Positions 1 to 8,977 of a stretch of 64,000 bases of DNA are shown one piece after another (the stretch's first letter is position 1; every line of letters begins with the position of its first letter). The notes below the pieces were generated by a model. That model worked only from the letters and a program-made list of their open reading frames with translations. It searched no databases and was not told where the DNA came from. Source of the DNA: HGM04593 sp045631205. Its GTDB lineage: Bacteria > Bacteroidota > Bacteroidia > Bacteroidales > Bacteroidaceae. The stretch spans positions 16,390 to 80,389 of the forward strand of contig JAZQUI010000025.1 of the NCBI GenBank assembly GCA_045631205.1, in the 5' to 3' direction. The translations under genes were made by a program, and so were the position numbers.

Positions 1-732
1 TATAATGAATAATAACGGAACGGTGTAATACCAATTATTTTTACGTATAAAATAGAGGCTTAAAAGAATAAGGCATATAAAGGCTGTTCCGCTACCCATA
101 GTAAACATCATCCACAAAAAGCGTATTGTAACCCATTTATGTTCGCCATTGAAAAGTTCTTTTAAAGAGAATGGTCCTTCATCTCGTTTATACTCACAAC
201 ATTTTATGTAGGCATAATAGAACACAAGCATAATACGGGCAAAGTGGCTTGGTTCAAGCGAGAGGGAGTTACAGCCTAATCCGCGATTCAAATAATATGT
301 GAAGTTTATGATTGATAGGCTACGTATTCCAACAATAATGGCAGCTTGTTGCATTATGCACACAACAAAAAACAACAGCATAGCCCATTTACATATTTTG
401 ATAAAGTGTTCTATTGAGAACATTCTATCAACAACAACAATGTTATAAATGCATATATAATTTAAGACCAATATTGTGGAGAATAGTAGTGTTGACCATC
501 TGAAACTTTCGGGATGAAAACTTGCCGAAATAAATTGGTATGTTAAATATAGAAAGCCAATAATAAAAGCCTTTGATATTTTAAATTCGTAAACTAAAAG
601 TATAAAGATGCTTATAGCCGATATTATTATTTTGGGAATACCAAAGCCTACATGTCCTTCAATGGGCGTATACGCTATACCAAAATATATCAGGATAAAT
701 GTCGCATAATTTTTTAAGGTGTTATTATACAT
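1..732 (-). CDS. Wzy-like O-antigen/polysaccharide polymerase (3' end beyond window)
   Basis: An open frame starts at ATG 730-732 and runs off the left edge after 244 codons without a stop. The start overlaps the TGA of the upstream glycosyltransferase. The product is very hydrophobic, with several predicted membrane helices. Near residue 160 it has the stretch NSLSLEPSHFARIM, like the S-x-E-P-S-H motif of Wzy/O-antigen ligase-type proteins. Place in the operon and topology suggest it polymerises repeat units in the periplasm. The family call is inferred from topology, this motif and context. The C-terminal part is not visible. Confidence 0.7.
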   Translation of the reverse strand, partial: MYNNTLKNYATFILIYFGIAYTPIEGHVGFGIPKIIISAISIFILLVYEFKISKAFIIGFLYLTYQFISASFHPESFRWSTLLFSTILVLNYICIYNIVVVDRMFSIEHFIKICKWAMLLFFVVCIMQQAAIIVGIRSLSIINFTYYLNRGLGCNSLSLEPSHFARIMLVFYYAYIKCCEYKRDEGPFSLKELFNGEHKWVTIRFLWMMFTMGSGTAFICLILLSLYFIRKNNWYYTVPLLFII

Positions 733-1583
733 CAACGTAATAATTTGTTTTTAGTTATCATTATTTCGATATATATTAATGTTGAAAGGCTTGCCATAAA
801 TTTTCCCCAGGCAGTATCGCCGCTATATTTTTTTATAAAATAAAGCCTTGAACGTCGCCATTGCCTGAAACGAGGTATTGGATTGCCTTTCTCGCTCTTT
901 CTGTGTGCATGCACAGCTTGTGTTTCGGCAGTGTAATACATTTTTTTGCTCGCATTCTCCACTTGTCGTGAGAGTATGGCCTCTTCGCAAAAAAGCATGG
1001 GGTACTCGTCGAAAAAACCGATATTCTGGATAAAATCAATATCAATCAAAAGGCAACATCCACTTACTTTGTGGCAATAATGGCTTTCTTGAAAGTTGTC
1101 AATCCAGCTATATGTATCTTTGGGTTGCCTTTTAAAGAAACTGCTCCACCACCCCCAACTGCTACGCCAATCTCCATCGCGGTACATAGGGCTTTGGTGG
1201 CGCCCGTCGAGGCCTACAATATCGCTACCGCAAACAACAATTTCATTATCTTCGAGCATTGGTTTTATAAGAATCTTCAAGTACTCTTTTTGCGGGAACT
1301 GCATATCAGGGTTGACAATAAGGGCATATTCATAGCCCTTTTCCGCGGCATAACGGAGTCCCACATTATTACCCGCATTATAGCCGCCGTTTATGGCGTT
1401 GGCGATAAATGTTGTGCCAGTCTCTTTACAGATGCTCTCTGTCGCCTCGCGTTCTTCGGCGCGTGAGCAATTGTCCACAACAATAATCTCTTGTTCAATC
1501 TCTTGTTGCTGCAAGAGGTCGGTTATACACTTCTTGCAGTCAGTCGAACTGTTATAGTTAAGTATTATGGTTGCAATTTTCAT
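732..1583 (-). CDS. Glycosyltransferase family 2 (rhamnosyltransferase-like)
   Basis: A 283-residue protein with a GT-A fold start (TIILNYNSSTDCKKCI), a nucleotide-binding IIVVDNCS stretch near 33-40 and a NPDM metal/sugar-nucleotide motif at 91-94. The GGYNAGNN stretch near 66-73 is typical of the WbbL/rhamnosyltransferase subgroup. It should add one sugar to the lipid-linked repeat unit on the cytoplasmic face of the membrane. It overlaps the neighbouring genes by 1-4 bp at both ends, so translation is probably coupled. The donor and acceptor sugars cannot be told from sequence. Confidence 0.9.
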   Translation of the reverse strand: MKIATIILNYNSSTDCKKCITDLLQQQEIEQEIIVVDNCSRAEEREATESICKETGTTFIANAINGGYNAGNNVGLRYAAEKGYEYALIVNPDMQFPQKEYLKILIKPMLEDNEIVVCGSDIVGLDGRHQSPMYRDGDWRSSWGWWSSFFKRQPKDTYSWIDNFQESHYCHKVSGCCLLIDIDFIQNIGFFDEYPMLFCEEAILSRQVENASKKMYYTAETQAVHAHRKSEKGNPIPRFRQWRRSRLYFIKKYSGDTAWGKFMASLSTLIYIEIMITKNKLLR

Positions 1584-2533
1584 TTATCTTTTTTTATAAA
1601 AATATCAAATATGGGAAGATAGGCGCAACACCACCATTTAATTCTGCCTAAAAGTGTAAGTTGCTTGAATTTAAATATGTCTTTATGAGACTCATTGTAT
1701 ATACTTCTCCACTTTTTTATATCTTTTTTATTTCTCAAGTAGTATTGTTTTGATTCAAACTTGTAGTGGTTTATCAAAGTCCTGAATTTTTCAAACTCTC
1801 CCTTTTCTTTAAAAAACTTTTCAATGTGTTTTGCAAGTTCTATTTTCTGCAGTATTGCACTCTCTTTTATATCCGCAACCATTGAATTTGTGTTCATGCG
1901 GTTGTAGTGGTAAAAAGGCTTGTGTATAATAATAGTTTTTTCGCTATAATATCTTAATCGAATAGTAAGAGCACTGTCTTCTCCCATATTCACGCCATCG
2001 TAGTTTCTTATGTTGTGCTTGGCAAAAAGAGAATGTTTTATGAGCTTGTTCCAAATAGCAATATGTATCTCTTCTATTTGTAATGCTAGAAGACCGTTTT
2101 CTATAGTTTCCTCGTCATAACTGTATTTATAGTGGTAACGCCCGTCACTCTTTTCCTTTATTGTTTCGCAGCAAACAATGTCGGCATTCTCTTGCACGGC
2201 TTTTTCGTGCATTTTTTCCAGCATCTCTTTTTCAACCCAATCGTCGCTATCGCAATGTAGTACATATTCTCCGTTTGCTTGGTCCAATCCCACAAAGCGG
2301 GTTGCTGCAAGCCCTTTGTTTTTCTCGTTATGAATAATTTTTACATACTCTTTCCTTTCGGGATAGTCTTCAATTACTGCTTGCAGAATTTCAATGCTGT
2401 TATCTGGTGTACAATCATTTACAAAAATGTATTCTACATCTTTGAATGTCTGTTCCATTAGAGAGCGCACACACCGTTCAATGTATGGTGCCACATTGTA
2501 TATGGGAACTATAACGGAAATAGCGATATTCAT
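1580..2533 (-). CDS. Glycosyltransferase family 2
   Basis: A 317-residue protein opening with SVIVPIYNVAPYIERCVRSL, followed by VNDCTPDN near 38-45 and the DSDD metal-binding motif at 95-98, all standard for GT2 inverting transferases. The C-terminal 100 residues are lysine- and aromatic-rich, as in many membrane-associated EPS transferases. The 4-bp overlap with the genes on each side marks it as an operon member. Its sugar specificity is unknown. Confidence 0.9.
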   Translation of the reverse strand: MNIAISVIVPIYNVAPYIERCVRSLMEQTFKDVEYIFVNDCTPDNSIEILQAVIEDYPERKEYVKIIHNEKNKGLAATRFVGLDQANGEYVLHCDSDDWVEKEMLEKMHEKAVQENADIVCCETIKEKSDGRYHYKYSYDEETIENGLLALQIEEIHIAIWNKLIKHSLFAKHNIRNYDGVNMGEDSALTIRLRYYSEKTIIIHKPFYHYNRMNTNSMVADIKESAILQKIELAKHIEKFFKEKGEFEKFRTLINHYKFESKQYYLRNKKDIKKWRSIYNESHKDIFKFKQLTLLGRIKWWCCAYLPIFDIFIKKDK

Positions 2534-3537
2534 CTTTTTAGTAAATTAATAAGAATAGTGACAACCAATGCATATAGTCGGAAAATATGTATCGATGTGC
2601 CTAATAGTTTGTTCCTCAATTGGCTGAATGTCATCTTGTGCTCTTTTATGCAACTGTATGAGTCTATTATAAGTGTTTTTATTTTTTTTCGCTCCTCTTC
2701 TTTATATTGATGGCTATATTGGGAGTAGCGTTGTTGGGCACGGTATATTTTTTCGATATATTCATTGTGCATTTTTTGCAGAATTTTTTTTTCGTTACCA
2801 AATGTCTTTAAAACAAATAGTAATAATTCTTTATTGGTTATTAGGGAGTTATATGCTTTCAACGAGGTTGCGTGAGCAACGCTATTTGGTTGTTGCCTAT
2901 AAAAGTAGCTCGCATCGGTCATTGCTACATTTTTTGCGTATAATAGGAACTTTCTTTGGTCGACTTCATCTGCAAAACTTTCGCTGAATGTGGATGTGTC
3001 GATTGAGTGTATGAACTCTTTGTATAACTCCGTTTCGGTCAAAAGACCGGCCATCGCCAATTGCCATCCACCGATTGTTCTGCGACAGGCCTCTTTTCCG
3101 GTAATTATTTCGTCTATATTATAACCTTTGCAAGGAATGTTGGTTGTTCTTGGGCTTAAATCTTCGTTGCATATAACCATACGGCATAGCACAATGTCGG
3201 CTTTTGTCTGTTCTCTTTTATCAATCAGCTTTTTTAGGAAATCTTTTTCAATGCAATCATCTGCATCTATCGGGCATATAAATTCGCTTTTTGCAGCCAG
3301 AATTGCGTTGTATCTGGGTATTCTAGCTCCACCATGATTGTGGCTTTCTGTTATTAATGTGATATTAGAGTGTTTTTTTCGATATTCTTTTATGATATCA
3401 ATAGTGTTATCGGTTGAACAATCGTCCGATATTATCAGTTCCCAATCGGTAAATGTTTGTTCGACGATTGAATCGATGGTTTCTGCAATGTACTTGCCTG
3501 CATTATAAGCGGGCATTACGATGGAAATTTTAGACAT
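2530..3537 (-). CDS. Glycosyltransferase family 2
   Basis: A 335-residue GT2 protein with SIVMPAYNAGKYIAETIDSI at the start, ISDDCSTDN near 36-44 and the DADD motif at 91-94. The C-terminus ends in a hydrophobic helix (IFRLYALVVTILINLL), which could anchor it to the inner membrane. It lies 8 bp after the split GT4 gene and overlaps the next GT2 gene by 4 bp. It should transfer a hexose-type sugar to the growing repeat unit, with specificity unknown. Confidence 0.9.
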   Translation of the reverse strand: MSKISIVMPAYNAGKYIAETIDSIVEQTFTDWELIISDDCSTDNTIDIIKEYRKKHSNITLITESHNHGGARIPRYNAILAAKSEFICPIDADDCIEKDFLKKLIDKREQTKADIVLCRMVICNEDLSPRTTNIPCKGYNIDEIITGKEACRRTIGGWQLAMAGLLTETELYKEFIHSIDTSTFSESFADEVDQRKFLLYAKNVAMTDASYFYRQQPNSVAHATSLKAYNSLITNKELLLFVLKTFGNEKKILQKMHNEYIEKIYRAQQRYSQYSHQYKEEERKKIKTLIIDSYSCIKEHKMTFSQLRNKLLGTSIHIFRLYALVVTILINLLKR

Positions 3538-3545
3538 ATCAATAG

Positions 3546-4739
3546 TTATGATAAGTTTTCGAAAAGATTAATCCATTGTTTTGCGATGTTAGAAGTTTCA
3601 AACTTCTTTACATCTAAAAAGCCATTTTGAGCAAGTGATTTTCTTAATAAATCATTTGTAATTAGTTCTTTAAGTTTCAGGGTGTAATCCCTTTTGTTAT
3701 ATGGCTCTACAATAAAACCATTTTTGTTGTTTTCAATAACTTCGGGTAGGCTTGCGAAACTATTGTATGCAATGGGTACACATTTGAATTTGTGCGCTTC
3801 TACAATTGTCATCCCCCAGCTTTCCGAAGAACTGGTTACACATAAGATGGATGCTCTCTTGAAGTATTCATAACTATCTTGAAATCCGGCAAAAACAACC
3901 TGCTCTATTTTGTGCTTTTTCGCAATGTTAGCAAAGTAATCGATATATCCTTCTCCTAACACGATCAATTGCCAATCGGGATACGTCTTTGATATATCAC
4001 TCCATATCTCCAACATACGATCCAAGCGTTTTACTCCATATTGTACCCAACCTATCCATAATACAATTTTTTCTTTTTAATATTCTTCTTCCTGTGTGTT
4101 TGTTGTGATGGGGTTGTTTATGGCTGTAAATTTCTCTAAATACTTATTGTGAATGCGTATCTTTGTTTTTATTATATCTATGAATTTATTTGAAATAACA
4201 ACAACTCTGTCTGAATTCTTTGCGATGTTGGTATACAGATTTCTTGTATCGGCTATTAGTTCTCTTTTTGTTAGTAGATAAAATTTTAAATATAACAAAA
4301 AATCCTTCGTCCATTTAACTGGTGAATGACCGAGTTTCCATTTAATAAAGAACTTGTTTTTTGCAGTGTCAATGGAGAATGTTGGTGAGAAATGTAGGTG
4401 GGTTATAAGTTTTACATTTGTGAGTTTCTTAACCTCAACACATAATTGGGTATAGGTTTCAATCTCACCATGCAGATGTATAACTAAATCGATATTTTTT
4501 TCTGTTATAAAGTTCTGAAAAAAATGAATGTTTTCTTTAGCTGCGTATTCGTTGTTGTTGGGAAGGTAGTATTGTCTTATGCATCCAATATGTTCTATTT
4601 GGGGCTCTTTTACTCCAATAGTTAATTGGTACACCTTGTATCCCGTATTGTAAAAATCTTCGGCGAGGGCTCTGTATACTCTTTTTATTCCATCAATTGT
4701 GTTTGGGCTAAAATCCCAACTTGTAAAACAAATGTTCAT
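3546..4739 (-). pseudogene. Glycosyltransferase family 4, interrupted by an in-frame TAA stop
   Basis: Two open segments, 4077-4739 (N-terminal half) and 3546-4076 (C-terminal half), are in the same reading frame and separated only by TAA at 4077-4079. Reading through gives ...NTQEEEY-stop-KEKIVLWIGW..., which is the normal linker into the second GT-B Rossmann domain (KIVLWIGW, then LIVLGEG and the E-x7-E-like SSESWGMTIVEAHKFKCVP). The full product would be about 397 residues, a normal GT4 size. The segment after the stop has only a TTG (4023-4025) or later codons as starts. Either one sugar is no longer added, the two halves are made separately, or this is a sequencing error. Confidence 0.85.
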
Positions 4740-4745
4740 TTCCCT

Positions 4746-5693
4746 CTATCTTTTTTGAGTATCAATAATAAAGAGTTTTGTCCGTTTTTTTAACTTCAAA
4801 GCCCACACAATGTTGGCTATGTAATAAATGATTTTGTTCTTAAAATTATCAGTATCAATCATTGGAGTGTCTTTCCATAATGACTTCTTTCGATAGAAAT
4901 GGAAATAGTTTCGAAATGGATGCTGACAACGTTTTATCCATGGTTTTTTTATAGTTGTATAGTGTATGATTGTTGGTTCTTCTACCGATGCTTCAATTTC
5001 TTTCTTTATGCTATCATCAAAATGATAGAAATTTTTAAAAAGGAAGCCTGTTTGAAAATTATACTTAAGCGGTAGTAACTTTATTTTATCGAACAGGACT
5101 GCGTTTAATACATCTTGGTCATGTTGTACTATTCTTTCTTGATTCTCTTTTGTGTATTGAAGGCATTTGTCAACAAGTTTATGCTCTCTCCAATATTTTA
5201 AATTTATAAGAAGGACGCCTGCGTTTATATAACTTTTATTAAATGCGATATTGAGCCTTGAATATTTTTCTGTGTTTAAATGATCCTCGTCAATAATAGC
5301 TGCTAGTGCGTAGTTGTCTATATTAGTGTTGTATAAGTTTTTGATGGAACCATTTATGATAATGTCTCCATCTAAATATAAAATTTTGTCAATATTTTGT
5401 GGCAATAGTTGTGGCGCAATTATTCTGTAATATGTGGCAATGCTAACGTGGTCCCCATTTCTTATGGGACAATTTTTGACTAGTTCTTCTTTTACTATTA
5501 TAAACTCAATTTTTTGCTGATATAAATCTGCAAGTGCTGCAAAATCTGTTATATTTTTTTTATTTAGTCCACTGGAAATAATAAATACATTAAATTTAAC
5601 CTCTTTGTTATTCTCAAACAGAGAAGTTAACATTACACCGCAATATGGAATAAAGTTATTATCTGTAGCGCAAAGAATATTGTACTGTTTCAT
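4746..5693 (-). CDS. Glycosyltransferase family 8 (LPS galactosyl/glucosyltransferase-like)
   Basis: A 315-residue protein opening with YNILCATDNNFIPYCGVML, the GT8 N-terminus. The DxD metal site LYLDGDIIING lies near 106-115, the family's GVLLINLKYWRE stretch follows, then QHDQDVLNAVLFDKI. These are retaining transferases that use UDP-hexose. It overlaps the next GT2 gene by 4 bp. The exact linkage is unknown. Confidence 0.9.
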   Translation of the reverse strand: MKQYNILCATDNNFIPYCGVMLTSLFENNKEVKFNVFIISSGLNKKNITDFAALADLYQQKIEFIIVKEELVKNCPIRNGDHVSIATYYRIIAPQLLPQNIDKILYLDGDIIINGSIKNLYNTNIDNYALAAIIDEDHLNTEKYSRLNIAFNKSYINAGVLLINLKYWREHKLVDKCLQYTKENQERIVQHDQDVLNAVLFDKIKLLPLKYNFQTGFLFKNFYHFDDSIKKEIEASVEEPTIIHYTTIKKPWIKRCQHPFRNYFHFYRKKSLWKDTPMIDTDNFKNKIIYYIANIVWALKLKKRTKLFIIDTQKR

Positions 5694-6652
5694 AGCGATT
5701 TATAGTGTATGATAGTTTTTAATATTTGTTGTAACTTGTATAGAATATAGGTGTAGATATTTCTATTTGCAAATTCAATGCTTTTTTGAGGTTTAGTATA
5801 TGTTTTAAGTTTCAGCTTATAACATTTTTTGAACCGTTTGTTGTAATATCTCATACAAGCTGCAATTCTAACATATGAGAACCTTGAAAATCTTTCGGAA
5901 ACTTGTTCCATTATATTGTTGCGGATGAAGAACTCTTTTAAAGTCGACAACAGTATGTACCAACCATCTTCTTGCATATATCTGTTGTACAAGAATTGAG
6001 AAGATGGGCTATCTTCGATGTGGCGATAGGCATGGATTGTGTTGTCTATATAAATAAGTTTGGCGTTGTATCCGATAATGATATTCATATACAAGTCTTC
6101 GTATTGAACAACTTTGCGAGAAATACCTAATGACTCTTTTGTAAAAAGAGATTTTCTTATAATCTTGGCCCAAGGACCAATGATGCACCCATCAATAAAC
6201 ATTGTGTTTATATATTCAATGGGAGAGTATAAGCCTGTTCCAATTTCGTTGTATACGTTTCTTTTCTTTCCATTGAATATTTCCGAACGAAAACCGAGTA
6301 CAATGTCTATTTCTGTATTCTTTTTGGTCGCTGATAATAATTCCTCAAGTGCTTTGGGTGGCATTGTATCATCACTATCCACAAATGTTATCCACTCGCA
6401 ATCCTCTGCAGCTTCCACACCGTGCGCTCTTGCACGTGTTACTCCAGCATTCTCTTGGTGAATTGCGGTTATGCGAGAGTCTTTTTCTGCGTATTCATCG
6501 CATATTTTCCCTGCGTTGTCAGGGCTGCCGTCATCTACAAGGATAAGACGAAAATTTGTATACGTTTGCGTGAGAATGCTTTCAATGCACTCGGCAACAT
6601 ACTTTTCGGTTTTATAAACAGGGACGATAACGCCTATTCTTTCATTATTCAT
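5690..6652 (-). CDS. Glycosyltransferase family 2
   Basis: A 320-residue GT2 protein with IGVIVPVYKTEKYVAECIES, LVDDGSPDN (38-46) and VDSDD (91-95). Its first 22 codons are closely matched by a truncated copy at 7496-7558 upstream, so a paralogue once lay there. The start ATG sits in a short ATTCATT-type repeat (6642-6661). It is the first intact glycosyltransferase after the disrupted stretch. Specificity unknown. Confidence 0.9.
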   Translation of the reverse strand: MNNERIGVIVPVYKTEKYVAECIESILTQTYTNFRLILVDDGSPDNAGKICDEYAEKDSRITAIHQENAGVTRARAHGVEAAEDCEWITFVDSDDTMPPKALEELLSATKKNTEIDIVLGFRSEIFNGKKRNVYNEIGTGLYSPIEYINTMFIDGCIIGPWAKIIRKSLFTKESLGISRKVVQYEDLYMNIIIGYNAKLIYIDNTIHAYRHIEDSPSSQFLYNRYMQEDGWYILLSTLKEFFIRNNIMEQVSERFSRFSYVRIAACMRYYNKRFKKCYKLKLKTYTKPQKSIEFANRNIYTYILYKLQQILKTIIHYKSL

Positions 6653-6688
6653 TATTCATTATGGATTGCTATATATAGTAAATTTTTA

Positions 6689-7502
6689 TTATACGTTTCG
6701 GTCTGTGTTTATTTTCCATCTTCCGGAATCACCCCCTTCTCGTGTTAAGACTCCTGTTTCTTTCAGTTTGTCTATGATTTTTCTTACTTGTCGTACACTT
6801 ATTTGCAGTTTCTCTGAGAGCTTTGTCCTAGATATCTTGGGGTTCTCTTTAATTAAGTTTAATAAGTCTTTCGCCTCTGCTGGCACGCTCTGGTACGCTC
6901 TGGCACGCTCTGGTTCTCTTCTTCTTCTTTTACTCTCCAAATAACGACTCTAAAATCTTCTTCTTGATAAAATTCCGGAGTTTTCAATCCATACTCGCGG
7001 CATTTGTTTAGGATATCTTCAGTTCCTGTGCCCACTTTTTCAATATAACCATTCCAATACATCGGGTCTGCAAGTAGCGGGTTGGCCGGTAAAGATTTAT
7101 GAGGACCATGCAGTTTCTGTACAGTTAGCCCGTATGGCAATGTGCCGGGATTCCATACCTCTAATCTGTTTCGAAATAACATTATCTGAACGCTTGCATT
7201 ACTTGTGTAATCTCTATGACATACAGCGTTCACTATAGCTTCTTTGACAGCATCAATAGGCAATTCGGGTCGTGTTGGTATATCAGCCTTATCTCCTTCT
7301 GCACGTGTTCCAACCCAGTTGTTGATGCGGCTCATCACAAAACTTGTGGCTTGGTCAACAAGCTCAAACACATCACCTCTGTATATCTGATATGCAGGCA
7401 TTGGCTTTTCAACAACATTCCCATAGAACTGTACACATTTAACCTCGGATGTGATGAAATATTTTTGTGGTTTCTTTCCAAATAACAATACAGCTGCATT
7501 CG
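6689..7502 (-). pseudogene. Headless, frameshifted ATP-binding regulator (AlbA_2/RecG-C-like family)
   Basis: Reading from about 7500, the sequence gives NAAVLLFGKKPQKYF, then FELVDQATSFVMSRI, the GHKL-like AIVNAVCHRDYTS and WNPGTLPYGLT, and EKVGTGTEDILNKCREYGL. This is the C-terminal ATPase half of the AlbA_2/HATPase_c_4 proteins often labelled putative RecG-like helicases or transcriptional regulators. The AlbA_2 N-terminal half is missing. After IWRVKEEEENQS the frame is lost at a 10-bp repeat (6881-6913). The winged-helix tail (KDLLNLIKENPKISRTKLSE) continues in another frame to 6689. This is gene debris within a sugar operon. Confidence 0.85.
6881..6913. repeat. Three-copy 10-bp tandem repeat (TGGYACGCTC) that sets a reading frame
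   Basis: Copies lie at 6881-6890 (TGGCACGCTC), 6891-6900 (TGGTACGCTC) and 6901-6910 (TGGCACGCTC), plus a partial TGG. On the coding (minus) strand three copies leave the ATPase out of frame with its winged-helix tail. One copy or four copies would restore the frame, reading ...NQSVPAEAKDLLNL in the one-copy case. Confidence 0.85.
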
Positions 7503-7558
7503 GCAACATACTTCTCGGTTTTATAGACAGGCACAATTATGCCTATTCTCTCGTTCAT
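7496..7558 (-). pseudogene. Truncated 5' end of a GT2 glycosyltransferase
   Basis: From ATG 7556-7558 the frame reads MNERIGIIVPVYKTEKYVAE and then C, almost the same as residues 1-22 of the intact GT2 at 5690-6652 (one codon shorter, mostly silent changes). At about 7500 it runs straight into the ATPase fragment at a shared AATGC. The frame then drifts to a stop about 18 codons later. It marks the fusion point of two unrelated genes. Confidence 0.8.
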
Positions 7559-7906
7559 AAAAACAGATTAAAAAATGTGGTTGTTTTTTTGAGAAACGAT
7601 GAAAGGGGTGCTAAACCTGCAATGTGTAATCTCCTTTGTGGTAAGGTTGCATTGGAGTGTTGCTTTTGTGTGTTTTTTTTAAATCTCCTTTGCTGGTTAA
7701 ACAGGGTGTCGCACCCTCTTTTCATCGTTGCAGGGTTCTACTTTTCTCCTGCTGTTTTTGATATATAAATCGTTTCGATTGCTTTTGTTTTGTAATAATA
7801 CAACATTTTAGAGCCTTTGTCAAGAGGTTTTGGCGTTTTTCTTATCAAAAACCCTGTTTTTTGTTCTATAAGGTAAGGTTTAGCGGCATTTAAACTCTAA
7901 CGTAGG
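7559..7906. other. Intergenic stretch with an imperfect inverted repeat
   Basis: No credible gene. Arms at 7595-7611 (AACGATGAAAGGGGTGC) and 7711-7729 (its near-exact reverse complement, two extra bases) are about 100 bp apart. Inside are two copies of AATCTCCTTT. The remainder is T-rich. It could be scar sequence from the rearrangement next to it or a long-range RNA hairpin within the operon transcript. Confidence 0.6.
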
Positions 7907-8977
7907 TCAAATTTCTTTTAAATATCTTATGGATTTTTCTTTCAGTTCTAATAGTTTCTTCTGAATAATATTATAGTCTATAGCTGGGCGTTCTATATCT
8001 ATTAATTCTTCTAATTCAATGGCTCTGTCTGGTATGTTTAACGCCTTTACAAGGTTGGTGTACCTTCCATCGTGGCCATTATTTGTCTTCAGTGCAAAAA
8101 ACTCTTTTTCAAAAATTATTGAGAAAACTGTTGCGTGAAACGATGTTGCTATAATGTATTTTGCGTTTTTTATCCAATAAAGAAACTCTGCCGGTGAATG
8201 TGCTACATCGAAGATGTTTATAAGTTTGCAATTTGCTTTTTTTGCAAAAAGTGAGAGTTTGTTATTAAGTGTTGAGAAGTTTTCTCCTTCTTGTAGAATG
8301 TAAGACAATACATAATCGTATTTAGGCTTGGCTTTGTTACATAGCTTTTCCCATTCAGCCTTATTTAGTAGCAGGGTTGGGTCTAAAACCAAAGTTCCCT
8401 CAACTCCTATATGTTCTTTAATGTGTTTTTGAAAAATCTCCTCTCGGAATGATAATTTATTGAAATTATTGCAATATTTTTTTAGCTGTTCATCCCCGAT
8501 TTCTTCTAATGAATTGATATTCCCGCTGATGCCATACCCGATGACCTTGCAATCTTTGTGTGGAAATTCTCCGAAGTAGATTTCATCTATGCCGTTTGTG
8601 CAGTGTAATCCCCATACTTGGTCACTGCCAATTATTATGCTCTCGTACTTGCCTGGTATGTATTGGTTATCGTTGAATGATTTGCCTATTCTTAAGTAAC
8701 GATGCCTAAAAAAACGATATTTTATATGTGTTTTAAATTTGGCTGGAACTTGTTTAAAGAAATAACCAAAATACCATCGTGGTTTCTTTAAAACTTTTAG
8801 CAGTTCTTCTCTTTTAATAGGATTATATCCTTTTTCAATATATGGTTGCTTGTAATTTATAACCTCTACATAATGCCCTAACGCTTTGAGTACTTCTTGC
8901 AATGCATAGCATTGAAGAACTGCACCATAATTATCCGCTCTATGAAACGTGAGTATTCCTACCTTTTTTCTTTCCAT
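7907..8977 (-). CDS. Polysaccharide pyruvyl transferase family protein
   Basis: A 356-residue protein starting VGILTFHRADNYGAVLQCYA, with IIGSDQVWG in the middle and IIATSFHATVFSIIFEKEFF near the C-terminus, which are hallmarks of PS_pyruv_trans (CsaB/GumL/WcaK-type). It probably adds a ketal pyruvate from phosphoenolpyruvate to a sugar of the repeat unit, giving negative charge. It overlaps the FrhB-like gene by 19 bp, and this gene pair is frequent in bacterial EPS loci. Confidence 0.88.
   Translation of the reverse strand: MERKKVGILTFHRADNYGAVLQCYALQEVLKALGHYVEVINYKQPYIEKGYNPIKREELLKVLKKPRWYFGYFFKQVPAKFKTHIKYRFFRHRYLRIGKSFNDNQYIPGKYESIIIGSDQVWGLHCTNGIDEIYFGEFPHKDCKVIGYGISGNINSLEEIGDEQLKKYCNNFNKLSFREEIFQKHIKEHIGVEGTLVLDPTLLLNKAEWEKLCNKAKPKYDYVLSYILQEGENFSTLNNKLSLFAKKANCKLINIFDVAHSPAEFLYWIKNAKYIIATSFHATVFSIIFEKEFFALKTNNGHDGRYTNLVKALNIPDRAIELEELIDIERPAIDYNIIQKKLLELKEKSIRYLKEI

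Noticed and set aside
7451..7768. Plus-strand 105-codon frame opposite the pseudogenes
   Set aside because: It is antisense to the ATPase/GT2 remains and continues into low-complexity T-rich sequence.
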